Of a stretch of DNA of 64,000 bases, positions 30,422 through 38,946 are shown piece after piece. The notes under the pieces were generated by a model, which saw nothing but the letters and a program-made list of their open reading frames with translations, was not told where the DNA came from and did not search any database. Numbering within the stretch: position 1 is the first letter of the stretch; each line of letters starts with the position of its first letter. This DNA comes from Carnobacterium inhibens subsp. inhibens DSM 13024 (GTDB lineage: Bacteria; Bacillota; Bacilli; Lactobacillales; Carnobacteriaceae): the NCBI RefSeq assembly GCF_000746825.1, contig NZ_JQIV01000006.1:992001-1056000 (forward strand), read 5' to 3'. A program made the position numbers and the translations under genes.

Positions 30422-30509
30422 GTCAAGTTCAATTAAACAGAGAGAATCCTAGCATGCCTATAGATGGCAACTTTATACCGATTCAAAAAGTTGTTTAAAT
30501 GATGTATCT

Positions 30510-30572
30510 AAAAAAACCGTTGCAAAGAAACCCACCCTATTGGCAGAAAAAGTTTCTTCTTCAATTACGATT
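30510..30572 (-). terminator. Upstream attenuator hairpin in the ABC-F leader
   Basis: AAGAAAC pairs with GTTTCTT, extended with bulges by TTG/CAA and CG/CG, then TTTTTTT. Its 5' arm begins about five bases after the stop of the four-codon upstream ORF. Confidence 0.55.
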
Positions 30573-30576
30573 TGTT

Positions 30577-30591
30577 TTAGATAGTGTACAT
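30577..30591 (-). CDS. Putative 4-codon leader peptide (MYTI)
   Basis: ATG-TAC-ACT-ATC-TAA follows AAAGGT by 9 nt and lies close to the predicted transcript start. Very short upstream ORFs are known in leaders of drug-inducible ABC-F genes, where a drug-stalled ribosome blocks attenuator folding. The coding status is inferred from the ribosome site and position only. Confidence 0.5.
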   Translation of the reverse strand: MYTI

Positions 30592-30621
30592 TTAAGCACA
30601 ACCTTTCGATTTGTTAGGTAC

Positions 30622-30650
30622 ATTGTAGCAAGGATATGTATTTTGTACAA
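30622..30650 (-). promoter_or_regulatory. Predicted promoter of the ABC-F gene
   Basis: Minus-strand TTGTAC and TACAAT are separated by exactly 17 bp, a near-consensus sigma-A promoter. It would give a leader of about 250 nt before the ABC-F start. Confidence 0.8.
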
Positions 30651-30724
30651 TAATTGTGTCACATTAACCTGGAATTCAATGTACTGCAGTTGTTGTTAAT
30701 GATATAGTTGTAGGTTAATAAAAG

Positions 30725-30850
30725 ATGTTTGAGAACCTAATAAGCTCAACACTAATAATCATAAAAGGCAATTCTGGAAGTAGAAAAACAATGTTTGCAC
30801 AATTACTACAAAAGTAATTTGATCGTGGTCAAGCTATGCTTATCTTGTGA
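30725..30850 (+). pseudogene. Remnant of a P-loop kinase gene
   Basis: In one frame from ATG 30725 the sequence reads ...LIIIKGNSGSRKTMFAQLLQK, stop, FDRGQAMLIL, stop. This resembles the N terminus of small P-loop kinases (zeta-toxin/PNK-like proteins beginning LIIIRGNSGSGKTT), but the Walker A glycine before Lys is replaced by Arg and two stops follow. No ribosome site precedes it and the rest of the gene is missing. Confidence 0.55.
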
Positions 30851-30913
30851 AATATCATATAGTCCATATTAAACAGTTAAATTTATTAAATAATTTCTAA
30901 AAGTATCTATACT

Positions 30914-31924
30914 TTATTCTCCAATACTATAGAATCCAATATTCTTTTTCATTTCATCTAATGTTTTTTGGGAAATTTCAGATGCTTTTCTGGCACCTTC
31001 TTTTAAAATATTTTCAATTTGATGCTTATCTTCTAATAAAAATTTCACTTTATTTTGTAAAGGTTCCAATTCATTAATTATTGTTTCCGCAACATATTCT
31101 TTAAATTCTTTGTATCCTTTTTCTTTAAATAGCTCAACTATCTCAGACGATTCTCTCCCATTTATACAACAAACTAAATCAATTAAATTTTTCACCCCGG
31201 GCTGTTCATCAGTATAGTTTACAATTCCAATTGAGTCTGTGACTGCTTTTGATATTTTTTTTCTAATTATATCTGGTGAATCCATAATTAAAATGTATCC
31301 ATTAGGATTTGAAGTTTCTGATTTAGACATCTTTTTTGTTGGATCTTGTAAATCATATATTTTAGCTGAACCAGTATTCACAAAAGGCTTTGGTATTTTA
31401 AATACGTTAGAATATGTATTATTAAATCTATTAGCTAAATCTCTTGTTAATTCAACATGTTGCACCTGATCTTTACCTACGGGAACAACTTCGGCTCCAT
31501 ATAATAATATATCAGCAGCCATTAATAACGGATACGCAAAAATACCTGTAGGAACTGATTCCTTTACACTTTTAGATGACTTTTCCTTGAATTGCGTCAT
31601 TCTATTTAATTCACCCATATAACTGTTACATGTTAATAACCATGCAGCTTCTGCATGCTGATGTACATGAGATTGGATAAAAACTATATTTTCTTTTGGA
31701 TCAATTCCTGCTGCAAAATATATTGCTGCAATCTCTATACTTCTTTTCTTCAAATCTTCCGGATTTTGGTGAACTGTAATAGCATGTAAGTCAACAATAC
31801 TAAAAATTCCTTGATAGGTATTTTGAAGACTTACCCAGTTCTTAATTGCACCTAAATAATTACCTAATGTAGGATCCCCTGTTGGTTTTATTCCTGAAAA
31901 CATAACTTTTCTATTGTCACTCAT
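30914..31924 (-). CDS. trpS: Tryptophanyl-tRNA synthetase
   Basis: This 336-aa class I synthetase charges tRNA-Trp. The HIGH-equivalent is TLGN (19-22), the signature loop is KMSKS (198-202), and GELNRMTQFK at 105-114 fits bacterial TrpRS. Its location in an AT-rich accessory island, with unusual codon use and translational overlap with an unknown upstream gene, suggests an accessory or second copy rather than the only housekeeping enzyme. A second trpS elsewhere cannot be seen from here. AGAGGAGAG precedes the ATG. Confidence 0.93.
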   Translation of the reverse strand: MSDNRKVMFSGIKPTGDPTLGNYLGAIKNWVSLQNTYQGIFSIVDLHAITVHQNPEDLKKRSIEIAAIYFAAGIDPKENIVFIQSHVHQHAEAAWLLTCNSYMGELNRMTQFKEKSSKSVKESVPTGIFAYPLLMAADILLYGAEVVPVGKDQVQHVELTRDLANRFNNTYSNVFKIPKPFVNTGSAKIYDLQDPTKKMSKSETSNPNGYILIMDSPDIIRKKISKAVTDSIGIVNYTDEQPGVKNLIDLVCCINGRESSEIVELFKEKGYKEFKEYVAETIINELEPLQNKVKFLLEDKHQIENILKEGARKASEISQKTLDEMKKNIGFYSIGE

Positions 31925-32474
31925 TTCTTTCTCTCCTCTTTTTATCCAATATTTTTATTTCATTATAAATGTCTACATTTATTAACTCCAAATTTATATA
32001 CCGTATGTACTTGAAATTGTTAGATGAAATTAACAATCTTTTTCCGTTTTTCAGAGCTTTCAATACAACTGCATAAGCATCAAACAAATCTATTTCAAAG
32101 ATCAGTTCAAAAGTCACTGCAACTATATATTTCATTGATATAAATTCATTTAATTTGATTCTTTTAGGTATTAAATACAATTTATACCTAAATTCAACAC
32201 TCTTATGATTAATTAGCCATGAGTTATAGAATTCATTATCTCTTACAATTGTAGTCCATAATTTTAAAAAAACGGCCCTTAAGTAATCTTCATTTAATTT
32301 ATTATACTTTGTAAATATCTCAGGTAGAATTTTATTATTCCTAGTGTAACATGTTGATTCTAAATTATTAAATATTTTTATATCATGTACGAATTCTTCA
32401 AAAGTATCATTATAATGAATACAATTTTGAATTAATGATTTAGAATATTTTTTTCTTATTATTTTTTCTTCTAT
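31917..32474 (-). CDS. Unknown gene coupled to trpS, no canonical start at 5' end
   Basis: The frame is open for 185 codons from just after a TAA at 32477 to the stop overlapping the trpS start. It has no ATG or GTG near its 5' end; the first codon is ATA at 32474, overlapping the TAG of the preceding small ORF, and the first usable start is TTG at 32180, leaving 87 residues. The product is helical, Lys/Ile/Asn-rich and unrecognised. It may be a decayed gene, a -1/+1 continuation of the 28-aa ORF, or use a rare start. Confidence 0.5.
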   Translation of the reverse strand: MEEKIIRKKYSKSLIQNCIHYNDTFEEFVHDIKIFNNLESTCYTRNNKILPEIFTKYNKLNEDYLRAVFLKLWTTIVRDNEFYNSWLINHKSVEFRYKLYLIPKRIKLNEFISMKYIVAVTFELIFEIDLFDAYAVVLKALKNGKRLLISSNNFKYIRYINLELINVDIYNEIKILDKKRRERNE

Positions 32475-32557
32475 TTATTTGATTTGACTAGTTTTTTGAA
32501 GATTGTTTCTCTTTTTTCTAATGATTTTCCAATTCCATCTAAAAAAGACCTTTTCAT
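32471..32557 (-). CDS. Putative 28-aa basic peptide ORF
   Basis: ATG 32557 opens a short basic helix-prone peptide beginning MKRSFLDGIG and ending KLVKSNK. It starts 15 bp after the stop of the upstream gene without a clear ribosome site, so translation would depend on coupling. It could be the 5' end of the following 185-codon frame separated by a frameshift. Confidence 0.35.
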   Translation of the reverse strand: MKRSFLDGIGKSLEKRETIFKKLVKSNK

Positions 32558-32572
32558 TCTATATTTTGAATT

Positions 32573-32971
32573 TTAAAACCAAGATTCATCATCAATAAAA
32601 CTTAAATATTCTTCCCCTTCTTGAAGCCCTGTTCTGATGAACTCATTGATTTCAGTAAATTCAATTTTAGAAATTTCACCAGCATCATATAAAAATTGGT
32701 AAAGTTTTTTCAAAGCTGAACCATTTTGTTTAAGGGATGTATGTGAACTCATTAAGTTTTTCCGTACAAAAAAATTACCAAGAAAATTCTCTATTGATTC
32801 TACAGAATTTATAGGAGTTACTTTTTCATACTCAGCTAAATAAATATTTAGATAAAAATCAAGATGTTCGATATGACGTTTTACGGTTTTTCCGCTTAAG
32901 TCTTTTACATCTATCATATACTTTTTAAAAGCTGCTAACATTTTTTCATTGTTTTCAGTTAGTTTTTCTAT
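32573..32971 (-). CDS. Unknown protein with helical SAM-like pattern; ATA at the start position
   Basis: The frame contains GKTVKRHIEHLDFYLN and an all-helical pattern resembling the N-terminal SAM-like domain of tyrosine recombinases or proteins of that fold, but no catalytic domain. The first ATG is at 32941 without a ribosome site. AGGAG at 32978-32982 instead points to ATA at 32971, giving 132 aa beginning (I/M)EKLTENN. It is in the same frame as the preceding gene, separated by a single TAG. Confidence 0.5.
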   Translation of the reverse strand: MEKLTENNEKMLAAFKKYMIDVKDLSGKTVKRHIEHLDFYLNIYLAEYEKVTPINSVESIENFLGNFFVRKNLMSSHTSLKQNGSALKKLYQFLYDAGEISKIEFTEINEFIRTGLQEGEEYLSFIDDESWF

Positions 32972-32980
32972 ATAGTTCTC

Positions 32981-33608
32981 CTATTGCTGCTCGGATAAAG
33001 TTGAAGCATCTAATTGAGAAAGCTCACTGTAATTCCAAGACTTTTCAATAGAATACGGTTCCCCTTCAATAACCTCTTCCAATTTCAACGGTTTGTTTAG
33101 AGCATCTCGCAACGCTTCTGCACTATTCCTATATCCTTTTTTGAACAATCTTGTATGAATATAGTTACTATAAAAAACCATCTTTTCTCTATTTATCGTT
33201 TGGTTGATATTTAATCTAAGACTAATTAATTCTTCTGCCACCAAATTGATGCTTCCCATCACTGAACGATTAGAAGTAACAGCTACTTGGATACCTCCAG
33301 CAAGATTTAAATACTCATCATTTTTTTCATTTGTAATTCCTGCAATATCAAAAGTCATCCGAATAGCTTCAGGTATTAGCTTAGGTAATTGCTTTTTCTT
33401 TTGTGCATTGATATCTTGCAGAATAATAGGGTTATAAGTTTGGTCATTGAGCAGAATTATAACTTTTTTTTCGATTTACATTAATATAATTTGCATGCCA
33501 TGAAAATAATGGATTGACTTGTGCAAACTGTTTCCCATATTCTTTATCATTTATACTTGGCAGGTTCGAAAATAAAGGTTGTGCTTTTTTAGTGGCTCCG
33601 ATAATCAT
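32981..33608 (-). pseudogene. DUF6933-type gene with a frameshift in an A8 tract
   Basis: From ATG 33608 the frame encodes MIIGATKKAQPLF...NPLFSWHANYINVNRKK, then breaks at eight consecutive A's (minus strand, complement of 33464-33471). With seven A's the frame would continue VIILLNDQTYNP and join the downstream ORF at 33358-32981, restoring about 208 residues. The NPLFSWHANY motif is characteristic of DUF6933 as remembered. The function of the family is unknown. It could be a true mutation, phase variation or a sequencing error. Confidence 0.75.
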
Positions 33609-33645
33609 TTGCATTCCCCTTTCACATTTTTTGTTTGTTCATTTT

Positions 33646-34146
33646 TTAGTGTCTGTAAATACTCATTACTTTGGGATTCAAATAAGTATTAGTTTCAAAA
33701 AAAGCATCTAACTTATCAACTGCAAGTTTTGAACAATTGATTTTTTCATACCCTACTTCATCCATCTCGTATTTATCTAGCCATGTATGCCATAATTCTA
33801 TTTCTTTATAGTCTGTCTTGATATTATTTAGAAAGTCTTTCATCAATGTTGATAAGGATTCGCTATTTAGACTTTCTATCTTATAGATATACTTCTTTTG
33901 TGAATAGTATCTAGCAAAAGGATTCTGGTTATCCTCATAAATTTCCAGCTCGTTCTCTTTTTGTTTACTATCAAAAAGAAAAAATTTTTCATCGTCATTA
34001 ATATCTAAGCCATTCAAAATATTACCAAAAATGTTATGTATATCTTTTTTAGTATACCCTAGTTTTACCAAATCATTAACTGATTGAATATCATTATTAA
34101 AAATAGGCAATTTAAAGTCAGTAGCTAAAAAATTATAGACGCTTAT
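33646..34146 (-). CDS. Unknown conserved-type protein; ATA at the start position
   Basis: A perfect AGGAGGA lies 6 nt before ATA at 34146, after which the frame reads SVYNFLATDFKLP, a typical N terminus for a family of uncharacterised Firmicutes proteins that normally begin MSVYNF. The ORF of 166 residues ends IYRH and is otherwise intact. The only upstream start, TTG at 34194, has no ribosome site. The product is soluble and acidic with no recognised catalytic motif. It is either silenced by an ATG-to-ATA change or initiates inefficiently from AUA. Confidence 0.6.
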   Translation of the reverse strand: MSVYNFLATDFKLPIFNNDIQSVNDLVKLGYTKKDIHNIFGNILNGLDINDDEKFFLFDSKQKENELEIYEDNQNPFARYYSQKKYIYKIESLNSESLSTLMKDFLNNIKTDYKEIELWHTWLDKYEMDEVGYEKINCSKLAVDKLDAFFETNTYLNPKVMSIYRH

Positions 34147-34365
34147 GTTAACTCCTCCTTTATAAAATTTCAAAAAAATTTTTTTAAACTCCAAAAATTT
34201 ATTATTATGAATACGACTGTTTTTTATTTATAATAATACTATAAAACCACTTAAAGCAATAGACTAGCAAAATAATTTTAACAACAAATATATTTAAATA
34301 TTGCTACATTCAATTTGAAATTGAAAGTTAAAACTAACGGCTTTTATAAAATGGGAGGAAATACT

Positions 34366-34860
34366 TTGGTGAATAAATTTGATGAGTTTTTAAAAATAAC
34401 TACTTTGTTAAATGAATCAGGTATAACACCTCTGCTCATGGGATCATTGGGATTAGAGTATGTGACTCAAAAAGATTGGAATGCGCGAGATGTAGATATA
34501 CACGTTCCTGGTGATCCTAGAGGATGGGGAGCTCCAGATAATGTTCGAATTTACAATTGGACTATTATTTGTACTATCATGAAAAAATTAGGCTATCAGC
34601 TGATTGATCTCCATGAACATGAATTTAGTAATGGATTATTTAGTGTTGAGTATGGCGTAATAAATACTTTACCAAACTCAACAGGTATCTCTGTTGATCA
34701 GTTAGAATTAAAGACCGAACATGGAGCTAAATTTTTCTTGCCTTCAGAAGAACAGTACTTAAAAATATATACATCTTCTTTCCAAGATAGTTATAGAGCT
34801 GAAAAAAATAATTATAAAGATCTCAATAAAATTCAATATTTAAAATCAATAGTATATTAA
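34366..34860 (+). CDS. Nucleotidyltransferase-like protein
   Basis: This 164-aa protein has a minimal nucleotidyltransferase pattern: MGSLGLE near the N terminus followed by ARDVDIHVP, with the acidic pair needed for metal binding, and a later Asp/Glu-rich strand. GGGAGG precedes TTG 34366 (7 nt) and GTG 34369 (10 nt). Proteins of this size and pattern occur widely in Firmicutes, often with misleading names. Substrate and role are unknown. It diverges from the ATA-start gene. Confidence 0.65.
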   Translation: MVNKFDEFLKITTLLNESGITPLLMGSLGLEYVTQKDWNARDVDIHVPGDPRGWGAPDNVRIYNWTIICTIMKKLGYQLIDLHEHEFSNGLFSVEYGVINTLPNSTGISVDQLELKTEHGAKFFLPSEEQYLKIYTSSFQDSYRAEKNNYKDLNKIQYLKSIVY

Positions 34861-35174
34861 TAAACTCCTTTAGACCTTAATGATATTGATTAAGTTTATT
34901 CCTTAATTTTCTTATTGGAGAAACTTTGGAAGATGAAATAAAAAATTTATCCTATATAAATCTCTTTTTTTCAGAACATCGTAATAAACACATTTTGAAC
35001 TCTCGGTATCAGATTCAACTTTAAAAGAAAGATAATATTTGCCATAATTTCCAATAAGATATGTGGTAATCAGTCAAACCCACCAAAGCATAATTTAGGT
35101 AAGATGTAAAACCGTATTCTAGTATCTTCTCATTTGTTATAATGTAAGAAAAGGAATCAATTGGAGGTCAGTAA

Positions 35175-36044
35175 ATGAGCGCAGAACAAGTACAAAGAAC
35201 AGTAAATCAGTTAAATAAGGATATAGCTTCTTTGGAAAAAAAGATGGCTGACTTGGTTAAGAAAGAAGCCGATAAAACTAAGAAAATTGGAGCAACACAA
35301 AAAAGTATCACAAAAAACACATCAGCTTCTACGTTAAGAACAAAAAACCGCCAAATAGAGGGCTATCAGAAAGATGTATCTAAAATCCTTACAGATAAAG
35401 CTGACATCAATAAAAAAATAGCTGATAAAAGGAAGAAATTATCCGACGCAACATTAAAACTACAAAAAATAGAAACCACACAAGCAAAGTCTTTAGCTAA
35501 ACAGCAAGATAAAGTCTTTGGTACTTATGAAAAACAAATTTTAGATTTGACAAAACAAGTAACAGAACAATCCGCTATTACAACATCTTCAGAGAATATA
35601 TTTAATTCTGATGGTGCAGAAGATTTTGATGTTTTTCTATCTCATGCGGCGGAAGATAAAGAAAGTTTCTGTGATGAATTTTCAAATATTCTACAAGAAA
35701 CTTATGGATTGAAAGTCTGGTATGACAGTATCTCTATAAAATGGGGAGACAGCATTAGAGCAGAGATTGATAAAGGTCTTAAAAAATCTAAATTCGGTGT
35801 AGTTATTCTATCTAGAAATTACATTAAAAAGTATTGGACAAACTATGAATTAGAAGCTCTTTTTCAAATAGAATCCAATGGGGGAAAAATAATCTTACCG
35901 GTTTGGCATGATATTACAAAGAAAGAAATCCAAGAATTCAGTCCGGCTTTAGCAGGTAAGCTTGCTATGAATACAGGAATTATGACACCTAATGAAATTG
36001 CAGAAAAATTGAATGAACTTTTCCAATCTTCTCAAGAAGAATAA
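35175..36044 (+). CDS. Coiled-coil TIR-domain protein
   Basis: The first 130 residues are a Lys/Gln-rich coiled coil. Residues 149-285 form a TIR domain with FDVFLSHA (151-158), the YDSISIKWGDSI BB-loop region (183-194) and SRNYIKKYWTNYE (213-225), where Glu225 is the expected catalytic residue of NAD-cleaving TIRs. Bacterial TIRs act in phage defence or as virulence factors; no ThsA or other effector adjoins it. GGAGG precedes the ATG, and TATAAT at 35138 is a likely -10. It sits at the right edge of the island. Confidence 0.92.
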   Translation: MSAEQVQRTVNQLNKDIASLEKKMADLVKKEADKTKKIGATQKSITKNTSASTLRTKNRQIEGYQKDVSKILTDKADINKKIADKRKKLSDATLKLQKIETTQAKSLAKQQDKVFGTYEKQILDLTKQVTEQSAITTSSENIFNSDGAEDFDVFLSHAAEDKESFCDEFSNILQETYGLKVWYDSISIKWGDSIRAEIDKGLKKSKFGVVILSRNYIKKYWTNYELEALFQIESNGGKIILPVWHDITKKEIQEFSPALAGKLAMNTGIMTPNEIAEKLNELFQSSQEE

Positions 36045-36097
36045 ATACGTAAAACAAGTGATTGATTTTAATTGCTTGTTTTTCTTTATAAAGTGCA

Positions 36098-36142
36098 ATA
36101 AAAAAAAGCTGAAACCCTTTATGTATAAAGGCTTACAGCTCT
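36098..36142. terminator. Terminator between TIR and guaA genes
   Basis: AGCTG and CCTTTAT pair with ATAAAGG and CAGCT with a small internal loop. An A run on the plus strand gives the U-tract for the minus-strand guaA transcript. Confidence 0.85.
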
Positions 36143-36149
36143 CCTGTTA

Positions 36150-37700
36150 CTATTCCCACTCAATTGTTGCTGGCGGCTTGCTCGTAATGTCATACACGAT
36201 GCGGTTAACGTGTTTCACTTCATTTACGATACGAACAGAGATTTTTTGCAATACATCCCAAGGGATACGAGCAAAATCACTTGTCATACCATCAATTGAA
36301 GTAACAGCACGAATTCCGATAGTGTAGTCATACGTACGTCCATCTCCCATTACTCCGACACTGCGGAATCCAGGAAGAACAGTGAAGTATTGCCAGATGT
36401 CACGGTCAAGACCGGCAGCAGCAATTTCTTCTCTTAGAATGTAGTCGCTATCGCGAACGATTTCTAGTTTTTCTTCTGTTATTTCACCAATTACACGAAT
36501 TCCTAAACCAGGACCTGGGAATGGTTGACGCCATACTAGGCTTTCAGGCATTCCTAATTGGATTCCTAATTCGCGAACTTCATCTTTAAATAAAGTGTTT
36601 AATGGTTCAATCAATTTGAATTGCATGTCTTCAGGAAGTCCACCTACATTGTGATGTGATTTAATTGTTTGCGCAGTATCTGTTCCACTTTCGATCACGT
36701 CAGTGTAAAGCGTGCCTTGAGCTAAGAAATCAACACCTTCAAGTTTTGTTGCTTCATCATCAAAGACATAAACAAATTCATTTCCGATGATTTTACGTTT
36801 TGTTTCTGGATCGCTAACACCAGCTAATTTAGTCATAAAACGTTCTTTCGCATCTACACGAATGATGTTCAAGCCAAATTTACCAACTAAACTTTCCATT
36901 ACTTGTTCGCTTTCGCCTTTACGCAATAAGCCGTGGTCAACAAAGATACACGTCAATTGATCGCCGATTGCTTTTTGTAATAGAACTCCAACAACACTTG
37001 AGTCTACTCCGCCTGATAATCCAAGCAATACTTTCTTATCGCCAACTGTTTCGCGAATAATTGCAATTTCAGATTCAATGAAATCAGCAATGCTCCAGTT
37101 TCCTTCACAACCACACACATCAAAAGTAAAATTTTTCAACATTTCATTTCCGTGTTCTGAATGACGTACTTCAGGGTGAAATTGAACTGCATGGAAATTC
37201 TTTTGTGGGTTAAACATTGATGCAATTGGACAATGTGGGCTAGTTGCAGAAACAACAAAACCTTCTGGAACTTGAGTAACTAAATCTCCATGGCTCATCC
37301 AAACTGTTTCATTTTCAGCTAATGAGTTAAATAAAGGAGCTTGTTGTTCATTGATATTGATGCTTGCTTTACCATATTCTCTATTTTGACTGCCTTCAAC
37401 TCTACCGCCTAATGCAGTTGTCATCAATTGCATACCATAACAAATTCCTAAAATAGGAATACCTAAATTAAAGATTTCAGGATCAACTGAGAAAGATCCT
37501 TCATCATATACACTCATCGGTCCGCCAGAAAAAATGATTCCTTTTGCATTCATGTCTTTTAATTCTTCAGCTGTCACTTTATGAGACAGTAATTCAGAAT
37601 AAACTCCCAATTCACGAATACGTCGTGTAATCAGTTGATTGTATTGACTTCCAAAATCTAGTACTATCATTTTTTCAACATTTGTTAAATCTGTAACCAT
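36150..37700 (-). CDS. guaA: GMP synthase (glutamine-hydrolysing)
   Basis: GuaA converts XMP, ATP and glutamine to GMP. The N-terminal class I amidotransferase domain has the nucleophile in GICYGMQL near residue 81 and HPEVRHSE; the ATP pyrophosphatase domain begins [11 protein letters not shown], and the dimerisation domain ends [11 protein letters not shown]. The preferred start, ATG 37700, gives 516 aa, matching other Firmicutes better than the upstream GTG. No purine riboswitch is visible upstream. It marks the return to housekeeping genes. Confidence 0.98.
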   Translation of the reverse strand: MVTDLTNVEKMIVLDFGSQYNQLITRRIRELGVYSELLSHKVTAEELKDMNAKGIIFSGGPMSVYDEGSFSVDPEIFNLGIPILGICYGMQLMTTALGGRVEGSQNREYGKASININEQQAPLFNSLAENETVWMSHGDLVTQVPEGFVVSATSPHCPIASMFNPQKNFHAVQFHPEVRHSEHGNEMLKNFTFDVCGCEGNWSIADFIESEIAIIRETVGDKKVLLGLSGGVDSSVVGVLLQKAIGDQLTCIFVDHGLLRKGESEQVMESLVGKFGLNIIRVDAKERFMTKLAGVSDPETKRKIIGNEFVYVFDDEATKLEGVDFLAQGTLYTDVIESGTDTAQTIKSHHNVGGLPEDMQFKLIEPLNTLFKDEVRELGIQLGMPESLVWRQPFPGPGLGIRVIGEITEEKLEIVRDSDYILREEIAAAGLDRDIWQYFTVLPGFRSVGVMGDGRTYDYTIGIRAVTSIDGMTSDFARIPWDVLQKISVRIVNEVKHVNRIVYDITSKPPATIEWE

Positions 37701-37810
37701 TACCACACAGTCCACCCCAAACTATTATTTTCAACTCTTTGTTATATTTTTTCATTCTACCGACTATTTTAAGCAAGGTCAACCGCACTTTTTATGTATC
37801 CCTTACCACT

Positions 37811-38734
37811 CTAATATTTTTTTAATAAAATTTGGTCAATGTAATGATTATCTGTTTTATGAATAATCAATTCTGCTCTATTTTTAGTAGGCAAAATGAA
37901 CTCTTTTAAATTTTCTAGATTTACTGTTTTCCACACTCCGCGAGCCATCTCGAATGCGGCTTCTCGGTCCCCTTCAGCATAAGAAGAATAATAATTTCCT
38001 GGCTGCTTGAATGCTGTACTTAATAGCAGACCAAATCGTTCTAAATACCATTTTTCGATTAATGCAGCTTCAGCATCTACAAAAATAGAGAAATCAAAAA
38101 AATCACTGATATAGATTTGTTGATTCGCAGGAAGTTGCAAGACATTTATACCCTCAACGATCAGGATATCCGGTTGTTCTAATACATGCTCTTCCCCTTC
38201 AATAATGTCATAAAACTCATGAGAATAGACTGGTGAAACAACCGATGATTTCCCATTTTTCACATCTCCTAAAAAAGAGATCAATTGCTGCATATCATAA
38301 CTTTCTGGAAATCCTTTACGGTTCATAATATTTTTTTCCACTAACGTTTTATTGGGGTATAAAAAGCCATCTGTCGTGATCAGTTCCACAGATTTTTCTT
38401 TATAGACTCTAGACAACATAGTTTGTAACAACCTTGCTGTCGTACTTTTTCCAACAGCCACACTTCCAGCGATTCCAATAATATACGGTTTATGAATCAC
38501 TTCTTTTTTTAAAAATTTATTTTTTTGAGCTTGCAAGTATTCATAATTTTTCAAGTATGCATCTAAAACATGCACAATCGGTATATAAACCTCTTCAACG
38601 TCTGTAATCGAAATTTGGTCATTTAACCCTTTCAACTCTTGTAATTCATTTGAGGATAATGGTGCAATACCATCGCTATTAAGTTTTTTCCATTCGTCAC
38701 GCTCAATGATATGAAATGTGGCAGACTCTTTCAT
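37811..38734 (-). CDS. coaA: Pantothenate kinase, type I
   Basis: CoaA phosphorylates pantothenate in the first step of coenzyme A synthesis. The 307-aa protein has a P-loop GSVAVGKST near residue 90 and the characteristic TTDGFLYPN and ADGDREAAFEMARGVW-like segment. The family motif LNFFDFSIFVDA-type strand is present as ISDFFDFSIFVDA. It stands alone on the minus strand, about 75 bp upstream of guaA. Confidence 0.96.
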   Translation of the reverse strand: MKESATFHIIERDEWKKLNSDGIAPLSSNELQELKGLNDQISITDVEEVYIPIVHVLDAYLKNYEYLQAQKNKFLKKEVIHKPYIIGIAGSVAVGKSTTARLLQTMLSRVYKEKSVELITTDGFLYPNKTLVEKNIMNRKGFPESYDMQQLISFLGDVKNGKSSVVSPVYSHEFYDIIEGEEHVLEQPDILIVEGINVLQLPANQQIYISDFFDFSIFVDAEAALIEKWYLERFGLLLSTAFKQPGNYYSSYAEGDREAAFEMARGVWKTVNLENLKEFILPTKNRAELIIHKTDNHYIDQILLKKY

Positions 38735-38946
38735 ATATTTATTAGACCCCCGAGTTCCTAGACTTCCGAACTATTGTACCAAATTTATGCTTCTTTTTAT
38801 AGTTTTTATTCTCCTATAAACGTATAAGCAAGCTATCTTAAAAGAAACTTAACTAGGCATTTAGCTTAAATATAGTGTAGTATATATTTTGGTATAGAAT
38901 GAAGAATCTTTGTATAAAATAATATTAGACTAAAAAGGAGTACATC

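Noticed and set aside
30499-30699. Plus-strand ORF of 66 codons in the ABC-F leader
   Set aside because: It overlaps the promoter, mini-ORF and attenuator on the other strand and has no ribosome site.
30914-32557. Peptide aminoacyl-tRNA ligase (PEARL) type cluster with trpS and a small peptide
   Set aside because: No lantibiotic-dehydratase-like ligase or other modifying enzyme is present, and the 28-aa ORF lacks a ribosome site.
32573-32971. Tyrosine recombinase (integrase) of a mobile element
   Set aside because: Only a helical pattern like the SAM-like domain is seen; there is no catalytic domain with the R-H-R-Y residues.
35175-36044. Thoeris or CBASS defence system
   Set aside because: The TIR gene has no ThsA-, cyclase- or STING-like partner on either side; neighbours are guaA and a nucleotidyltransferase-like gene.
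27943-36044. Integrated phage or conjugative element
   Set aside because: No structural, replication, relaxase, integrase or transposase genes and no attachment-site repeats were seen.
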